A DNA stretch of 64,000 nucleotides from an uncultured Lachnospiraceae bacterium (GCA_902761665.1 CACWLA010000004.1:1-64000); one strand, 5' to 3'. Shown: positions 25,049 to 34,513, counted from the stretch's first letter. Program-made: numbers and translations. Notes: a model not told the origin generated them from the sequence alone.

Positions 25049-25080
25049 AGCATGAGCCCCTGCCGCAGGCAGAGGCTCAT
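25049..25080. other. Hairpin between zapA and the DUF1287 gene
   Basis: ATGAGCCCCTGCC pairs with GGCAGAGGCTCAT with a short GCA loop and one mismatch. No clear T run follows on the minus strand, so termination is possible but not shown. Confidence 0.4.
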
Positions 25081-25107
25081 TGCTTTTCGCATCAGCTAAA
25101 AATACCA

Positions 25108-25428
25108 TCAGGTCTGATCCTGCTCCGTCAGACGGCGCGAGACCAGTTCGTGCTTCAGTTCGTAAATGCTGCGTTCCAGCGTCTCCTGTCTGGCCTTCAG
25201 TTCCTCGGCCTTTTCCTGAGACTTGAAATAGTCGTCCGCGAGATTCAGGGCCAGCATGACCTGCTGCATCTCCGGTTTCTGGCGCAGAAAACCTGAGGTG
25301 CCGCGAAGTTCGGTCCACTTCGCGTTCACATAGGTCGCCACGCGCTGCAGGTATGCCTCGTCTTCGTAGCCGCCCAGACGGTACGTTTTCCCCATCAGGT
25401 TAACATCCGTAAAAATCTTGTCTGCCAT
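25108..25428 (-). CDS. zapA: Cell division protein ZapA
   Basis: The 106-residue protein has the ZapA N-terminal domain (TDVNLMGKTYRLGGYEDEAYLQRVATYVNAK) followed by ALNLADDYFK and a long C-terminal coiled coil. ZapA promotes FtsZ filament bundling at the division site. It is the usual clostridial length. It lies downstream of ruvB after a 175-base gap containing a hairpin, so it may have its own promoter. Confidence 0.92.
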   Translation of the reverse strand: MADKIFTDVNLMGKTYRLGGYEDEAYLQRVATYVNAKWTELRGTSGFLRQKPEMQQVMLALNLADDYFKSQEKAEELKARQETLERSIYELKHELVSRRLTEQDQT

Positions 25429-25512
25429 AACACGCCTCCGGCTGTCTCATTAACAAATACATTATAAGGCGATGTCCGGCAAATGACAAGAGTTAAATCC
25501 CATAAATTGGGA

Positions 25513-25537
25513 GCAGAACGGAATTTTTCCGTTCTGC
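25513..25537. other. Perfect hairpin between ruvB and zapA
   Basis: An 11-bp perfect stem GCAGAACGGAA (25513-25523) pairs with 25527-25537. A/T bases are at the loop rather than after the stem, so it is not a textbook terminator on either strand. It may stabilise or punctuate the ruvB message end. Nothing else is evident in 25429-25603. Confidence 0.5.
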
Positions 25538-25603
25538 CCCCAAGATATAGCGGTATGGCGGATGCAGCGGCGCCGTCATGCGGTGCCTTGCCGCTTCCCA
25601 GTC

Positions 25604-26647
25604 TCAGTCAAAGAGTGACAGCTGTTCCGGCGCGGCTGCGTTTCCGGCTGGGAGCGGAATGCCCAGGTGCCGGTAAGCTTTTTCCGTGACCGTACGTCCC
25701 CGCGGCGTGCGCTTGATGAAGCCGTTCTGCAGCAGGTAGGGCTCACAGACGTCTTCCATGGTTCCGGAGTCCTCGCCCATGGCAGCGGAGAGCGTTTCCA
25801 GTCCTACCGGGCCGCCGGCGTAGTTTTCGATGATCAGGCGCAGGAACATCCTGTCGGTGCGGTCAAGCCCCAGTTCGTCGACCTGCAGGAGCTTCAGGGT
25901 CTCGTCGGCCACTGCCTTCGTGATGCGGCCGTCGTACTTCACCTCGGCGAAGTCGCGGACCCGCTTCAGGAAACGGTTGGCCAGACGCGGCGTGCCGCGC
26001 GAGCGGCGCGCGATCTCCGCAGCGCCTTCCTCTTCGATCTCCACGCCCAGCACTTTCGCCGAGCGCAGGACGATGGTCTTCAGTTCCTCGGGACGGTAGA
26101 ATTCCAGGCGGTGCACCACACCGAAGCGGTCTCTGAGCGGTGCCGTCAGCATGCCGGCGCGGGTCGTCGCCCCAATGAGGGTGAACGGCGGCAGCTTGTA
26201 GCGCATGGAGCGCGCGCCGCCTTCCTTGCCGAGCACGATATCGACCGTGAAATCCTCCATGGCCGGATAGAGCACCTCCTCCACCTGGCGGTTCAGGCGG
26301 TGGATCTCGTCGATGAACAGTACGTCGCCGGGCTTCATGCCGGAAAGCACCGCGACAAGGTCGCCGGGCCGTTCGATCGCGGGACCGGAGGTCACCTTGA
26401 TCTTCGCGCCCATCTCGTTGGCAATGATCCCGGCAAGGGTCGTCTTGCCGAGGCCGGGCGGGCCGTAAAACAGGATGTGGTCCAGCGGCTCCCCGCGGCG
26501 CCTCGCCGCCTCGATATAGACCTTCAGGGTCGCCTTCAGTTCTTCCTGTCCGATATATTCCTCAAGCGTCTGCGGCCGCAGCGAAAGTTCGAGTTTTTCC
26601 TCCTCCGGCAGACGTTTGGTCGTGATCGTTCTTCGTTCCATAGACAC
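25604..26647 (-). CDS. ruvB: Holliday junction branch migration helicase RuvB
   Basis: The 347-residue AAA+ ATPase has Walker [11 protein letters not shown], Walker [16 protein letters not shown], sensor 1 GATTRAGML and the winged-helix C-terminal domain ending GLPRTPRGRT-like ([15 protein letters not shown]). With RuvA it drives branch migration of Holliday junctions. It directly follows ruvA, three bases away, as the last gene of the long minus-strand operon. Confidence 0.98.
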   Translation of the reverse strand: MSMERRTITTKRLPEEEKLELSLRPQTLEEYIGQEELKATLKVYIEAARRRGEPLDHILFYGPPGLGKTTLAGIIANEMGAKIKVTSGPAIERPGDLVAVLSGMKPGDVLFIDEIHRLNRQVEEVLYPAMEDFTVDIVLGKEGGARSMRYKLPPFTLIGATTRAGMLTAPLRDRFGVVHRLEFYRPEELKTIVLRSAKVLGVEIEEEGAAEIARRSRGTPRLANRFLKRVRDFAEVKYDGRITKAVADETLKLLQVDELGLDRTDRMFLRLIIENYAGGPVGLETLSAAMGEDSGTMEDVCEPYLLQNGFIKRTPRGRTVTEKAYRHLGIPLPAGNAAAPEQLSLFD

Positions 26648-26650
26648 CTC

Positions 26651-27253
26651 TTAAAATGCCGCCAGATGCCGGAAGGCTTCCTGCAGTACGTCGTCTACCG
26701 TGATGCCTTCCCGCGCTTCCACCTGCCGGACCGCCTTCATCGCTTCCGAAGAACTGTAGCCCAGCGCCATCAGTGCCTGCGCGGCTTCCGAGAAGGCGTC
26801 GTCCAGGACGAGCGGCGCGCTCTGGGGCGCACTGCCGCCGGTAATCACTTCGGCGGCATCGAAGGAATCCTTCAGTTCCAGGATCAGTTTTTCCGCCGTC
26901 TTTTTGCCCAGGCCAGGCGCGCGGGACAGGGTCTTCACGTCCCCGGTGACTACGGCCAGTTTGAGTTCGTCGGTCGGGACCGCGCTCATGATGCTCATGG
27001 CCAGCTTCGGTCCGATCCCGCTCACCTTCAGGAGCATCGTGAAAACACGCCTGTCCTCGCGGTTGGCGAAGCCGTACAGTTTCTGCATGTCTTCGGCGAC
27101 CTGGAAATAAGTATAGATCTTCACTTCTTCGCCTAAGGTCAGTTCTCCAGCTAAAGACGGCGGGACCGTGATCCCGTAGCCGACGCCGCCGGCTTCCACC
27201 ACGATCCCGTCATCCGTCAGTTCTTCAAAAATGCCTTTGATATAGGCGATCAT
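26651..27253 (-). CDS. ruvA: Holliday junction DNA-binding protein RuvA
   Basis: The 200-residue protein has the OB-fold N-terminus (MIAYIKGIFEELTDDGIVVEAGGVGYGI), helix-hairpin-helix motifs (VSGIGPKLAMSIMS and APGLGKKTAEKLILEL) and the flexible-linked C-terminal domain III that contacts RuvB. It forms the tetramer that holds the four-way junction. It lies between dtd and ruvB in a likely operon. RuvC is not present here. Confidence 0.98.
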   Translation of the reverse strand: MIAYIKGIFEELTDDGIVVEAGGVGYGITVPPSLAGELTLGEEVKIYTYFQVAEDMQKLYGFANREDRRVFTMLLKVSGIGPKLAMSIMSAVPTDELKLAVVTGDVKTLSRAPGLGKKTAEKLILELKDSFDAAEVITGGSAPQSAPLVLDDAFSEAAQALMALGYSSSEAMKAVRQVEAREGITVDDVLQEAFRHLAAF

Positions 27254-27270
27254 AAACCGTTCCTTCCGTA

Positions 27271-27717
27271 TTATCCCGGCAGTTCTTCCAGCACCAGCGT
27301 GAAGGGGCCGTCGTTTTCCAGCTCGACCTTCATGTGTGCCCCGAATACCCCGGTATCCACCTTTTCGATCTCCTGCCGGCAGAGTCCGGTAAAGTATTCG
27401 TACAGGCGGTTTGCCTCTCCCGGCTCCGCCGCCTGAATGAAACTGGGGCGGTAGCCTTTATGGCAGTCCGCATAGAGCGTAAACTGCGAAATGACCAGCA
27501 GTTCACCGCCGACATCTTTCAGTGAGAGATTCGTCTTTCCGTTTTCATCGGGGAAGATCCGCAGGCCGCAGATCTTCTTCGCAAGCTTTTCCGCCTGCGC
27601 TTCCGTATCGCCGTGCGTCACGCCGAGAAGGATCAGGAAGCCTCTGCCGATGCTGCCTTCCGTCCTGCCGTCCACGGCGACGGCGGCATGCGATACGCGC
27701 TGGATGACTGCTTTCAT
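27271..27717 (-). CDS. dtd: D-aminoacyl-tRNA deacylase
   Basis: The 148-residue protein begins [18 protein letters not shown] and has the two active-site elements SQFTLYAD and [10 protein letters not shown] (cis Gly-Pro motif). DTD removes D-amino acids mischarged on tRNA. The start overlaps the cdaR stop by four bases and it is followed closely by ruvA. Confidence 0.97.
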   Translation of the reverse strand: MKAVIQRVSHAAVAVDGRTEGSIGRGFLILLGVTHGDTEAQAEKLAKKICGLRIFPDENGKTNLSLKDVGGELLVISQFTLYADCHKGYRPSFIQAAEPGEANRLYEYFTGLCRQEIEKVDTGVFGAHMKVELENDGPFTLVLEELPG

Positions 27718-29003
27718 TCGCCTGTCTCCCCTATCTCCGCCGGCGTGTCCTGGGCATCCGGATCGACAACGCTGAGGCTGAGGCGCGCGGCGCCCAGCAT
27801 CTCGAATACGCTGTTGTCCAGTTCGATCGTTACCGGCAGGCTGTATTCGCCCGGGCCGTAACCCGCCACGTCCAGTGTCGCTGTGATATGCTGCTCCGTT
27901 ATGCCCTTGAAGTCTTCCTCGAGCGCCCGCAGCTGAATGTGCAGCGGCATGTTGCGGAGAATATATTCGTAGTTGGGATTCTTTCCGTTCAGTGTGACCG
28001 TTTCGACATCGCAGGTCTTCACGATCAGCGGTGCCACCTGCAGAATGACGGTCAGGACCGGCTCTTCACCGTCCACCAGTTCAATGCCTTCCGGCAGATA
28101 CTTCGACAGTTCGATCTCGACGGTCACATCCTCGGACGCGCCCGCAACGGAGAGGTCCGCATCGGGAATGGTGACGGAAGTGAGTGCTGCCAAACGGCTG
28201 CGAAGGCCCCAGACCTTGACAGCTGCAACGGACTGCTGCGCGCCGGTATAGCGGTATCCGGATGCCACTTCATCCTGCCCGGCGACATTGATGACCACCG
28301 GAACAGTCTTCATGGTCAGGATCTCAACGTCAACACGAACGCTGTCATGGCTGACGACGGTCTCCTTGGCGATTCCGAGATCCAGTTCAGAGCCGACCGT
28401 ACTGTAGTATTGCGGCGTACAGTCGAAGGAAGCATTGTCCGTCAGGCCGTTCAGATCGACCGAGACGCGCACCTCGGCGATGCGTTCGATGACCGATTCC
28501 GGCGCCTTGACCGTAATATATTCGGGATCCGCCTTGACTGAGCCGATCAGATACCCGTCAGCAAGCTCCCCGTCCGTATCCACCACGACAGCAAAGCGTT
28601 TCGAAAGAACGTCCTCGATCTTGATCTTCAGCGAGGCCGTCACCAGAGAGTAGGTAATGGAGGAGGCGCCGCGCGCGGTGCAGGTAAGAGAAAGCGGCAC
28701 CTGCCCCGTTACATCATACAGCTGTGCCAGATCGGCCGTCGCGGCAAAATCGCCTGCCGTGAGATTCTTCACGACTGACGTAGGCCCGCTCACTCTGACC
28801 GAAGTATAGAGCCTTCCATCGACCGTATAGGACTTTCCGGCTTCGGAGAAGATATCTTCGTTTACGACCGTGATCGGAACGTTCGTGATGGTCCTGTTCA
28901 TCGTCGGATCCACGAAACTCAGGATGATCACCCACGCCAGTATCGCCAGAACGACGGACAGCAGCTTCAGTTTCCAGTCGTTGAACAGTGTCTTAAATTT
29001 CAT
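27714..29003 (-). CDS. cdaR: CdaR (YbbR-domain) regulator of the diadenylate cyclase
   Basis: The protein has a short cytoplasmic N-terminus, one membrane helix ([19 protein letters not shown], about residues 9-27) and about four YbbR repeats to the C-terminus outside the membrane. This is the CdaR layout; CdaR binds and modulates CdaA. I use the ATG at 29003 ([10 protein letters not shown]), which overlaps the cdaA end by 11 bases, rather than an upstream start inside cdaA. Good AGGAGG-like sequence precedes it. Confidence 0.92.
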   Translation of the reverse strand: MKFKTLFNDWKLKLLSVVLAILAWVIILSFVDPTMNRTITNVPITVVNEDIFSEAGKSYTVDGRLYTSVRVSGPTSVVKNLTAGDFAATADLAQLYDVTGQVPLSLTCTARGASSITYSLVTASLKIKIEDVLSKRFAVVVDTDGELADGYLIGSVKADPEYITVKAPESVIERIAEVRVSVDLNGLTDNASFDCTPQYYSTVGSELDLGIAKETVVSHDSVRVDVEILTMKTVPVVINVAGQDEVASGYRYTGAQQSVAAVKVWGLRSRLAALTSVTIPDADLSVAGASEDVTVEIELSKYLPEGIELVDGEEPVLTVILQVAPLIVKTCDVETVTLNGKNPNYEYILRNMPLHIQLRALEEDFKGITEQHITATLDVAGYGPGEYSLPVTIELDNSVFEMLGAARLSLSVVDPDAQDTPAEIGETGE

Positions 29004-30000
29004 CGCCGTCCGCCTCCTTTCCGCTTTCTGCCGCAGTCTTTTCCTGTTTCGGAGCGGATCCGGCATTCTTCCGGCGGTTCCGGCCGCGCTTGCGGCCCCG
29101 TTCAGGAGGCTGCTTTTCCGTCTGCGTCCCCTTGATCCCGTTCCTGCCGGCAGCGATCAGACGGCCGATCAGGGAGGTCCCTTCCGTGTCCTTCTCATCC
29201 TTCTCTTCCATGATCTCCAGTTCGTGCCGGAGCTGTTCGGCGGTCAGGGCGTGCTTTAAGACGCCGCCGACAGCCAGGGAGACCGCGCCGGTCTCTTCCG
29301 ACACCACGATCGTGAGGCTGTCCGTGACTTCGCTGATGCCGATGGCTGCGCGGTGGCGCGTACCGTAGGATTTGTTGATCTCCATGTTGGTCGACAGGGG
29401 GAGATAGCAGGTCGCTGCCACGACGCGGCCGCCGCGCATGATCACGGCGCCGTCGTGCAGCGGCGTATTTTTCTCGAAAATATTGATGAGCAGGGCACTG
29501 GAGACCACGCCGTCCACCGGGATTCCGGTCTTGACGTACTCATCCAGGCGGATCTCCCGCTCAATGACGATGAGCGCGCCGGTGCGGTGCTTTCCCATGG
29601 CGAAAGAGGCCTTGACCAGTTCGCCGGTGATCTCCTTGGTATGCAGCGCATTGCTGCGCAGCCTTGCGGTCCCGAACAGGCGGGAGAAGAAATTGTTCTG
29701 GCCGATCTGTTCCAGAGCCTGCCTGAGCTCGGGAGCGAAAATGACCAGCAGTGCAATGAGGAGAACGCTCAGCGTTTCTCTGGCAATGTAAGTCAGAACG
29801 TTCAGTTCCAGGACGTTGACCAGGAAGACGAATAAAAGCAGCAGACCGATCCCTTTCAGGAGGAACCAGGTCCGGGTATTCTTCACCCATCGCAGCAGAT
29901 GGTAGATCAGAAACGCCAGTACAGCGATCTCTATTATATTTTTAGGGGCGATCTGCATCGTCCTGAAATACTGAATCAGATTGGAGAACAGTTCCGGCAT
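28993..30000 (-). CDS. cdaA: Diadenylate cyclase CdaA
   Basis: The 335-residue protein has three membrane helices in the first 80 residues and a DAC domain with both catalytic motifs, LHDGAVIMRGG (DGA) and GTRHRAAIG (RHR). It makes c-di-AMP from two ATP. It precedes cdaR as in most Firmicutes. The C-terminal 60 residues are an unusually basic tail (GRKRGRNRRK). The glmM gene, often third in this operon elsewhere, is absent here; dtd-ruvA-ruvB follow instead. Confidence 0.96.
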   Translation of the reverse strand: MPELFSNLIQYFRTMQIAPKNIIEIAVLAFLIYHLLRWVKNTRTWFLLKGIGLLLLFVFLVNVLELNVLTYIARETLSVLLIALLVIFAPELRQALEQIGQNNFFSRLFGTARLRSNALHTKEITGELVKASFAMGKHRTGALIVIEREIRLDEYVKTGIPVDGVVSSALLINIFEKNTPLHDGAVIMRGGRVVAATCYLPLSTNMEINKSYGTRHRAAIGISEVTDSLTIVVSEETGAVSLAVGGVLKHALTAEQLRHELEIMEEKDEKDTEGTSLIGRLIAAGRNGIKGTQTEKQPPERGRKRGRNRRKNAGSAPKQEKTAAESGKEADGDEI

Positions 30001-30954
30001 TTAATCTTCTCCTTTCTTTGCCTGCTCTTCCGGAAGCTTGATCTTGGGCACGGCTTTCACGAAGTAGTAGTAATCATCATCTTCAAAACGGACTTTCTCC
30101 GTATGGGGATAGTCCAGGCTGACCGTCAGGAACAGGGCTGCCAGCGAAACGAGGAGCCCGACGAACGCACTGAGGAACACCATGCCCGCCGACATCCGGA
30201 CGCCTGCCAGCTGGCTGGCTGCCATCATCAGTGCAGGGCAGAAAACAGCGCCTGCACCTACGGCGATCACGCGTGCGTAGTCAACGTCAGCACGGCTGAG
30301 CAGATGCACCAGCAGAGTCGTCAGCCCGAAAACAAGGACGGCGGCCAGCATTTCCTCATGGCCGAGCACGCCCTTTACCAGCAGCAGGAGCCGCTGGACC
30401 AGCGTGGATACGGTCTCGCCGGATGCCGTCACGGTCTGCTCTCCGGACAGGACGGCGGCATTGTCCGCGATCAGCTTGAGCACGTAATAGACTGCCGTTC
30501 CTCCGGCTACGGAGACGAACGCCGTGATCCCGCCGAAGAGGCCTGCAAGCAGCACGGCTGCCGTCGGGATCTTCCAGCTGAGAAGGACCGGAAGGAGTGC
30601 CAGCAGGATGCCGCAGCCGGGCAGCGTGACATATGACAGAACAGCCAGAATGATTGCAATCACCAGGAAGACAACGAATGCTTCAAGCGACAGGGCACTC
30701 AGCTGGCCCAGGACGAAAAGAACGCCGAAGACCGTAATGTATGTCCACGGAAGGATGCTGCACAGAAGCGAAACGGCGGCAACGATCAGCCCCCGGGAAA
30801 GGAGCGCCCGATAGGGAAATGCCGCATTGATGCTGAGCAGTACGGTCAGCGCCGTAATGGCCTTGGCTGCCATGACGATGTAGGGGTCGCCGGCGGCCAG
30901 GATGCGCTGTCCGATGAGGCGCCAGGTCTGCAGGCGCTGCATGAGATCTTTCAT
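30001..30954 (-). CDS. Polytopic membrane protein upstream of cdaA, unknown
   Basis: The 317-residue protein has about eight to nine hydrophobic segments and a distinctive cytoplasmic C-terminus containing FEDDDYYYFVKAVPKIKL. Its stop abuts the cdaA start, so the two are tightly linked. I know similar proteins with a DDDYYY tail only as conserved hypotheticals of Lachnospiraceae-like clostridia. A role in c-di-AMP or envelope physiology is suggested by position alone. Confidence 0.8.
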   Translation of the reverse strand: MKDLMQRLQTWRLIGQRILAAGDPYIVMAAKAITALTVLLSINAAFPYRALLSRGLIVAAVSLLCSILPWTYITVFGVLFVLGQLSALSLEAFVVFLVIAIILAVLSYVTLPGCGILLALLPVLLSWKIPTAAVLLAGLFGGITAFVSVAGGTAVYYVLKLIADNAAVLSGEQTVTASGETVSTLVQRLLLLVKGVLGHEEMLAAVLVFGLTTLLVHLLSRADVDYARVIAVGAGAVFCPALMMAASQLAGVRMSAGMVFLSAFVGLLVSLAALFLTVSLDYPHTEKVRFEDDDYYYFVKAVPKIKLPEEQAKKGED

Positions 30955-31358
30955 TCCTGCGCACCTTCTTCCTCTTCTTCATAGATCGCACGCAGGCGGC
31001 GCAGATATTTTTCCACGCGCTGCCGCTTGCGGAAAGCCTCACGGTACAGGGCAACATGCACCAGCAGGCAGATCAGCATGCCGAAGGCAAGAAGGATCAG
31101 CCAGATGTCGAGCAGTTTCTTTCCGAGAGCCACCGCGTCGGCAATGTGATAGCTGACGGTCCAGCCGTCACCGTAGGCGACCAGCCCCAGCAGTACCGCG
31201 AGTCCGTAGGCAAAAGTGATGGCAAAGAACGATTCCCAGAGTTCCTTTGCGGCATAGTCGTCAAACCAGAAGCTGCCAGTAATGAAATGCCAGCGCGTTC
31301 CGGTCTTCTCTTCCATTGCAAGCCTTGTCATCAGGATGACTTTGTCCTGCTGCAGCAT
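30951..31358 (-). CDS. Small membrane protein, first gene of the cdaA operon
   Basis: The 135-residue protein has two membrane helices (about 46-66 and 82-110) and a basic, Glu-rich C-terminus (KRQRVEKYLRRLRAIYEEEEEG). It overlaps the next gene by four bases. AGGAGG stands four bases before the ATG, and the promoter at 31421-31450 drives the operon. No family recognised. Confidence 0.75.
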   Translation of the reverse strand: MLQQDKVILMTRLAMEEKTGTRWHFITGSFWFDDYAAKELWESFFAITFAYGLAVLLGLVAYGDGWTVSYHIADAVALGKKLLDIWLILLAFGMLICLLVHVALYREAFRKRQRVEKYLRRLRAIYEEEEEGAQE

Positions 31359-31420
31359 GCCGCCTCCTTTCCCCCGTTCTCTGCCCGCACAAGGCCGTGG
31401 TTATAGTTATAGTTGTAGTC

Positions 31421-31450
31421 ATTATATCATATGATCGCAAACAGCGGCAA
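31421..31450 (-). promoter_or_regulatory. Promoter of the cdaA-ruvB operon
   Basis: On the minus strand TTGCCG (31445-31450), an 18-base spacer and a perfect TATAAT (31421-31426) lie about 65 bases before the first gene. Confidence 0.65.
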
Positions 31451-31489
31451 ACTATTTTTTGAAATGTCTGTGAAACCTTGCGGCAATGC

Positions 31490-31529
31490 AAAAGCGCCGC
31501 ATCCCCTTTCCGGGAACGCGGCGCTTTTT
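31490..31529. terminator. Terminator of greA, bidirectional
   Basis: AAAAGCGCCGC (31490-31500) pairs with GCGGCGCTTTT (31518-31528) around a 17-base loop. T runs lie on both sides. It ends the minus-strand greA transcript 16 bases after the stop. Confidence 0.8.
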
Positions 31530-31545
31530 CCGCCTGCCGTATGTT

Positions 31546-32022
31546 TCAGGCTTTTTCGATCTTGATGATCTTGTAGGTGATCTCGCCCACGGGAGCCAGA
31601 GCCACGACGGTCTCGCCCTTCCTGTGGCCCATGAGGGCGCTGCCGATCGGGGACTCGTTCGAGATCTTGCCGGCCATGGAGTTCGCTTCGGTCGAACCGA
31701 CCATGTGGAAGACCATGTTCTTCTTGGATTTCTTCTCCTGGACGGTGACGAGGCAGCCGATGTTCACGCGGTCGAAGGAGAGTTCTTCTTCCTCGACGAT
31801 CTCGACGTTTTTCAGGATCGTTTCCAGTTCGGCGATACGGGCTTCGATGCTGCGCTGTTCTTCCTTCGCGGCGTCGTATTCGGCGTTTTCGGAAAGGTCA
31901 CCCTGCTCGCGGGCCTCCTTGATCTTCTGCGCGATCTCCTTGCGCTGATTCACGGTCAGGTCATTGAGCTCGTTCTCTAATTTCTCATACCCAGAACGGG
32001 TCAGGATCTTCTTTTCTGCCAT
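31546..32022 (-). CDS. greA: Transcription elongation factor GreA
   Basis: The 158-residue protein has the N-terminal coiled coil (LTRSGYEKLENELNDLTVNQRKEIAQKI...NAEYDAAKEEQ) and the C-terminal FKBP-like domain with GSTEANSMAGKISNESPIGSAL. The acidic tip DLSENAEYD stimulates RNA cleavage by backtracked polymerase. The start at 32022 (MAEKKILT) is the family start and is preceded by AGAAAGGG; the open frame continues upstream without homology. Confidence 0.96.
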   Translation of the reverse strand: MAEKKILTRSGYEKLENELNDLTVNQRKEIAQKIKEAREQGDLSENAEYDAAKEEQRSIEARIAELETILKNVEIVEEEELSFDRVNIGCLVTVQEKKSKKNMVFHMVGSTEANSMAGKISNESPIGSALMGHRKGETVVALAPVGEITYKIIKIEKA

Positions 32023-32111
32023 TGTATACACCCTTTCTCTCCCGGAAAAGCCCCGGGAATGCGGAATATGCTCCGCGAACGGCAAGATTATACTCTGCCG
32101 CAATTCGTCTG

Positions 32112-33068
32112 TCAAGCCTTGAGGAAGGCCTCCAGCCATTTTTCCAGACCGTCTTTCGAAGTCAGTACGTTTGCTTCTTTCCGGAGCGCCGCAGCTCCCG
32201 GGAAGCCGGCGGCATACCAGGCAAGATGCTTTCTCATCTCCTGCCAACCGACGTGTTCGCCCTTTTCCCGGACCTCGGCCTCCGCGTGCCGGCGGATGAT
32301 CCTTACGGTCTCTTCGCGGGACGGCGCAGCCGGTACGGGCTCACCTCGGAGCGCTGCCGAAACTTCTGCCAGGACCCAGGGTCTTCCCCGAAGCGCCCGG
32401 CCGATCATCACGCCGTCGCAGCCGGTCCTCTCCCGGATGGCCAGTGCGCTCTCCGCGCCGTCTACGTCACCGTTTCCGATGACCGGGATGCCGACCGCTT
32501 CCTTTACCTTCCGGATGACCTCCCAGTCGGCTTTTCCCGCATAGTAATCCTCGCGGGTGCGGCCGTGGACGGTCAGCATTGCGCAGCCGGCGTCCTCGAG
32601 GCGCTTCGCCAGCTCCGGGGCGGTCTCCTCCCCTGCCGCAAAGCCCCTGCGGAGCTTTACGGTCACGGGCTTGTGCAGTTTCTTCGCCATGGTGCGGATG
32701 ATCTCCGCGGCCAGTTCCGGCTCCTTCATGAGCGCCGAGCCTTCGCCGTTGTTGACGATCTTCGGCATGGGGCAGCCCATGTTGACGTCGATCCAGTCAA
32801 AGCGGTCCTCGAGCGTAAGCGCCATGTCCGCCATGATCTCCGGATCGCGGCCGAAGATCTGAACGGCCAGGAGCTTCTCGTTCGCGGCGCGTGCAAGGAG
32901 CGTCTCCGTTCCGCGGTTCCCGTAGAACAGGGCCTTCGCGCTCACCATCTCCGTTACCGCCGCATCAGCGCCGCAGTCAAAGCAGATCTCCCGGAAGGCC
33001 TTGTCCGTCACGCCGGCCATCGGGGCGATGAAGACCGGATCGTCAAGAATCAGTTCCCCGAGGCGCAT
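32112..33068 (-). CDS. dusB: tRNA-dihydrouridine synthase DusB
   Basis: The 318-residue protein has the TIM-barrel start APMAGVTDKAFREIC, the catalytic cysteine in DVNMGCPMPKIVNNGEGSAL and the FMN-binding DGVMIGRALRGRPWV. It reduces uridines in the tRNA D-loop using FMN. It directly follows the small gene at 33069 with no gap, so they are coupled. Confidence 0.95.
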   Translation of the reverse strand: MRLGELILDDPVFIAPMAGVTDKAFREICFDCGADAAVTEMVSAKALFYGNRGTETLLARAANEKLLAVQIFGRDPEIMADMALTLEDRFDWIDVNMGCPMPKIVNNGEGSALMKEPELAAEIIRTMAKKLHKPVTVKLRRGFAAGEETAPELAKRLEDAGCAMLTVHGRTREDYYAGKADWEVIRKVKEAVGIPVIGNGDVDGAESALAIRERTGCDGVMIGRALRGRPWVLAEVSAALRGEPVPAAPSREETVRIIRRHAEAEVREKGEHVGWQEMRKHLAWYAAGFPGAAALRKEANVLTSKDGLEKWLEAFLKA

Positions 33069-33392
33069 TTACTCTCCGTCCTCCGTGAAAAAGGCCTGAT
33101 AAAACGCCTCCAGCTGCGTGAAAAGTTCTTCTTTTTCGCGCTGCAGGGCGCGGATCTGCAGTTCGGCCTCGATCTCGTCGTAGCCGAAGTCCGCTTCGTC
33201 CGGAACGATCTCAAGCCGAAGCGAGCCGTCACCGGCAAAGACCATCAGGAAGGTCGCGCCGATGCGGTCGGCCATGACCACCGTGATGTCGTGCAGTTCC
33301 TGCCGGACGGCCTCCGGCAGACGGGCAAACTCCGGATTGAAATAGTATTTGAGCTGCTCGGCGCTCGCGCCGCATAAGACTTTACCGTCCAT
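33069..33392 (-). CDS. Conserved small acidic protein, unknown function
   Basis: The 107-residue acidic protein has a predicted alpha/beta N-terminal region (VRQELHDITVVMADRIGATFLMVFAGDGSLRLEI) and a C-terminal helix (ELQIRALQREKEELFTQLEAFYQAFF). It may belong to the clostridial DUF6145 family, from memory and with low certainty. It is immediately upstream of dusB. An AAGGGAC site precedes the ATG. No catalytic motif is visible. Confidence 0.65.
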   Translation of the reverse strand: MDGKVLCGASAEQLKYYFNPEFARLPEAVRQELHDITVVMADRIGATFLMVFAGDGSLRLEIVPDEADFGYDEIEAELQIRALQREKEELFTQLEAFYQAFFTEDGE

Positions 33393-33411
33393 GACAGTCC
33401 CTTCTTTCTGA

Positions 33412-33443
33412 CAAAAAATCCGGACCGGTATTCCGGTCCGGAT
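33412..33443 (-). terminator. Terminator of the rpsF-ssb-rpsR operon
   Basis: A perfect 11-bp stem ATCCGGACCGG (33418-33428) pairs with 33433-33443 around a four-base loop. On the minus strand six T follow. Confidence 0.9.
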
Positions 33444-33454
33444 CAGTTTTGCCT

Positions 33455-33715
33455 TTAGTCCATGGAATAAGGCAGAAGCGCAAGGTTGCGGGCGCGCTTC
33501 ACAGCGGTCGTAAGAGCACGCTGATGCTTTGCGCAGGTACCGGTCACCCGGCGGGGCAGGATCTTGCCGCGCTCGGAGATGTACTTTTTCAGCCTGGCGA
33601 CATCCTTGTAATCGACTTCACCCTCCACGCCGCAGAACGTGCAGACTTTTTTCTTTCTGCGGATCGGCATGTGCTTCTTGGGCGCATCGCTCTTATCGGT
33701 TCTATTGAAAGCCAT
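33455..33715 (-). CDS. rpsR: 30S ribosomal protein S18
   Basis: The 86-residue protein has the S18 core [32 protein letters not shown]. The N-terminal part carries VCTFCG, part of the zinc-binding Cys pattern seen in C-plus S18 versions (CTFCG plus the downstream TCAKHQ). It binds S6 in the small subunit platform. It is last in the rpsF-ssb-rpsR operon. Confidence 0.97.
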   Translation of the reverse strand: MAFNRTDKSDAPKKHMPIRRKKKVCTFCGVEGEVDYKDVARLKKYISERGKILPRRVTGTCAKHQRALTTAVKRARNLALLPYSMD

Positions 33716-33731
33716 CGTAATACCCTCCTGT

Positions 33732-34181
33732 TTAGAAATTAAACGGAAGCTCCTCGCTGTCGATGCTGTCCGGAATGTTCATGAATCCGTCAGCAGCGGG
33801 GCGGCTTCCCTCCGCAGGCGCGTTGTAGCTCTGCGAGGCGCCGGAGCCGGAACTCGCGCTCTTGCTCTCGGCAAATTCGATCTCTTCGGCAATGATCTGC
33901 ACGGAAGAAACCTTCTGACCGTCACGGTTGGTGTAGTTGTCGTTCTGGATACGGCCCGACAGAAGGATCTTGGTGCCCTTCTTCAGGTACTTCTCCACGA
34001 ACTCACCCTGTTTTCCGAAAGCGGTGCAGTTGAAGAAATCCGCGTCCTGTCCGTCATTTCCGCGTTTGAAGCGGCGGTCGACGGCAATGGAGAAGCGGGC
34101 GATGGCGGTGGCATTATCTCCGTTAGAGTAACGAACTTCCGGATCTCTCGTCAGACGGCCCATCAAAATAACTTTGTTCAT
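33732..34181 (-). CDS. ssb: Single-stranded DNA-binding protein
   Basis: The 149-residue protein has the OB-fold [19 protein letters not shown] ... [11 protein letters not shown] ... [22 protein letters not shown], a Gly/Ser-rich linker and the acidic C-terminal tip DSEELPFNF that binds partner proteins. The ATG at 34181 is the conserved start, with AAAAGAGGT upstream. The rpsF-ssb-rpsR order is standard. Confidence 0.97.
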   Translation of the reverse strand: MNKVILMGRLTRDPEVRYSNGDNATAIARFSIAVDRRFKRGNDGQDADFFNCTAFGKQGEFVEKYLKKGTKILLSGRIQNDNYTNRDGQKVSSVQIIAEEIEFAESKSASSGSGASQSYNAPAEGSRPAADGFMNIPDSIDSEELPFNF

Positions 34182-34195
34182 GATTACCTCTTTTC

Positions 34196-34486
34196 TCAGT
34201 CTTCGTCCTTCTTGATGCAAAGGAAACGAATGACCGACTCCATGAGACGAACGTTGGATTCGATCTCACCGGGTGCGTCGGTCTCAGCTTCGAACTGGAT
34301 GAAGTAGTAGTAAGCTTCGCTCATCTTCTGGATGTCGTACGCAAGCTTCTTCTTTCCCCAGTCGTCTACGTTCGTGATGTTGCCGCCGGCTTTCTCCACG
34401 TAATCCTTCACTCTGTCAAGAGTCGCGGACCTCGCTTCGTCATCGATGGCAGCACTGAGAACAACGGCTAATTCGTACTTACTCAT
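34196..34486 (-). CDS. rpsF: 30S ribosomal protein S6
   Basis: The 96-residue protein reads MSKYELAVVLSAAIDDEARSA with VDDWGKKKLAYDIQKMSEAYYYFIQFEA and a C-terminal IRFLCIKKDED, all S6 hallmarks. It pairs with S18. AAAAGGAGGT stands before the start. Expression may be controlled by the leader hairpin at 34514-34528. Confidence 0.97.
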   Translation of the reverse strand: MSKYELAVVLSAAIDDEARSATLDRVKDYVEKAGGNITNVDDWGKKKLAYDIQKMSEAYYYFIQFEAETDAPGEIESNVRLMESVIRFLCIKKDED

Positions 34487-34513
34487 GCTATTACCTCCTT
34501 TTGGACTTTGGCC

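Noticed and set aside
25513-25537. Hairpin as a ruvB terminator
   Set aside because: It is upstream of ruvB on the minus strand and lacks a T run after the stem, so it is reported only as a hairpin.
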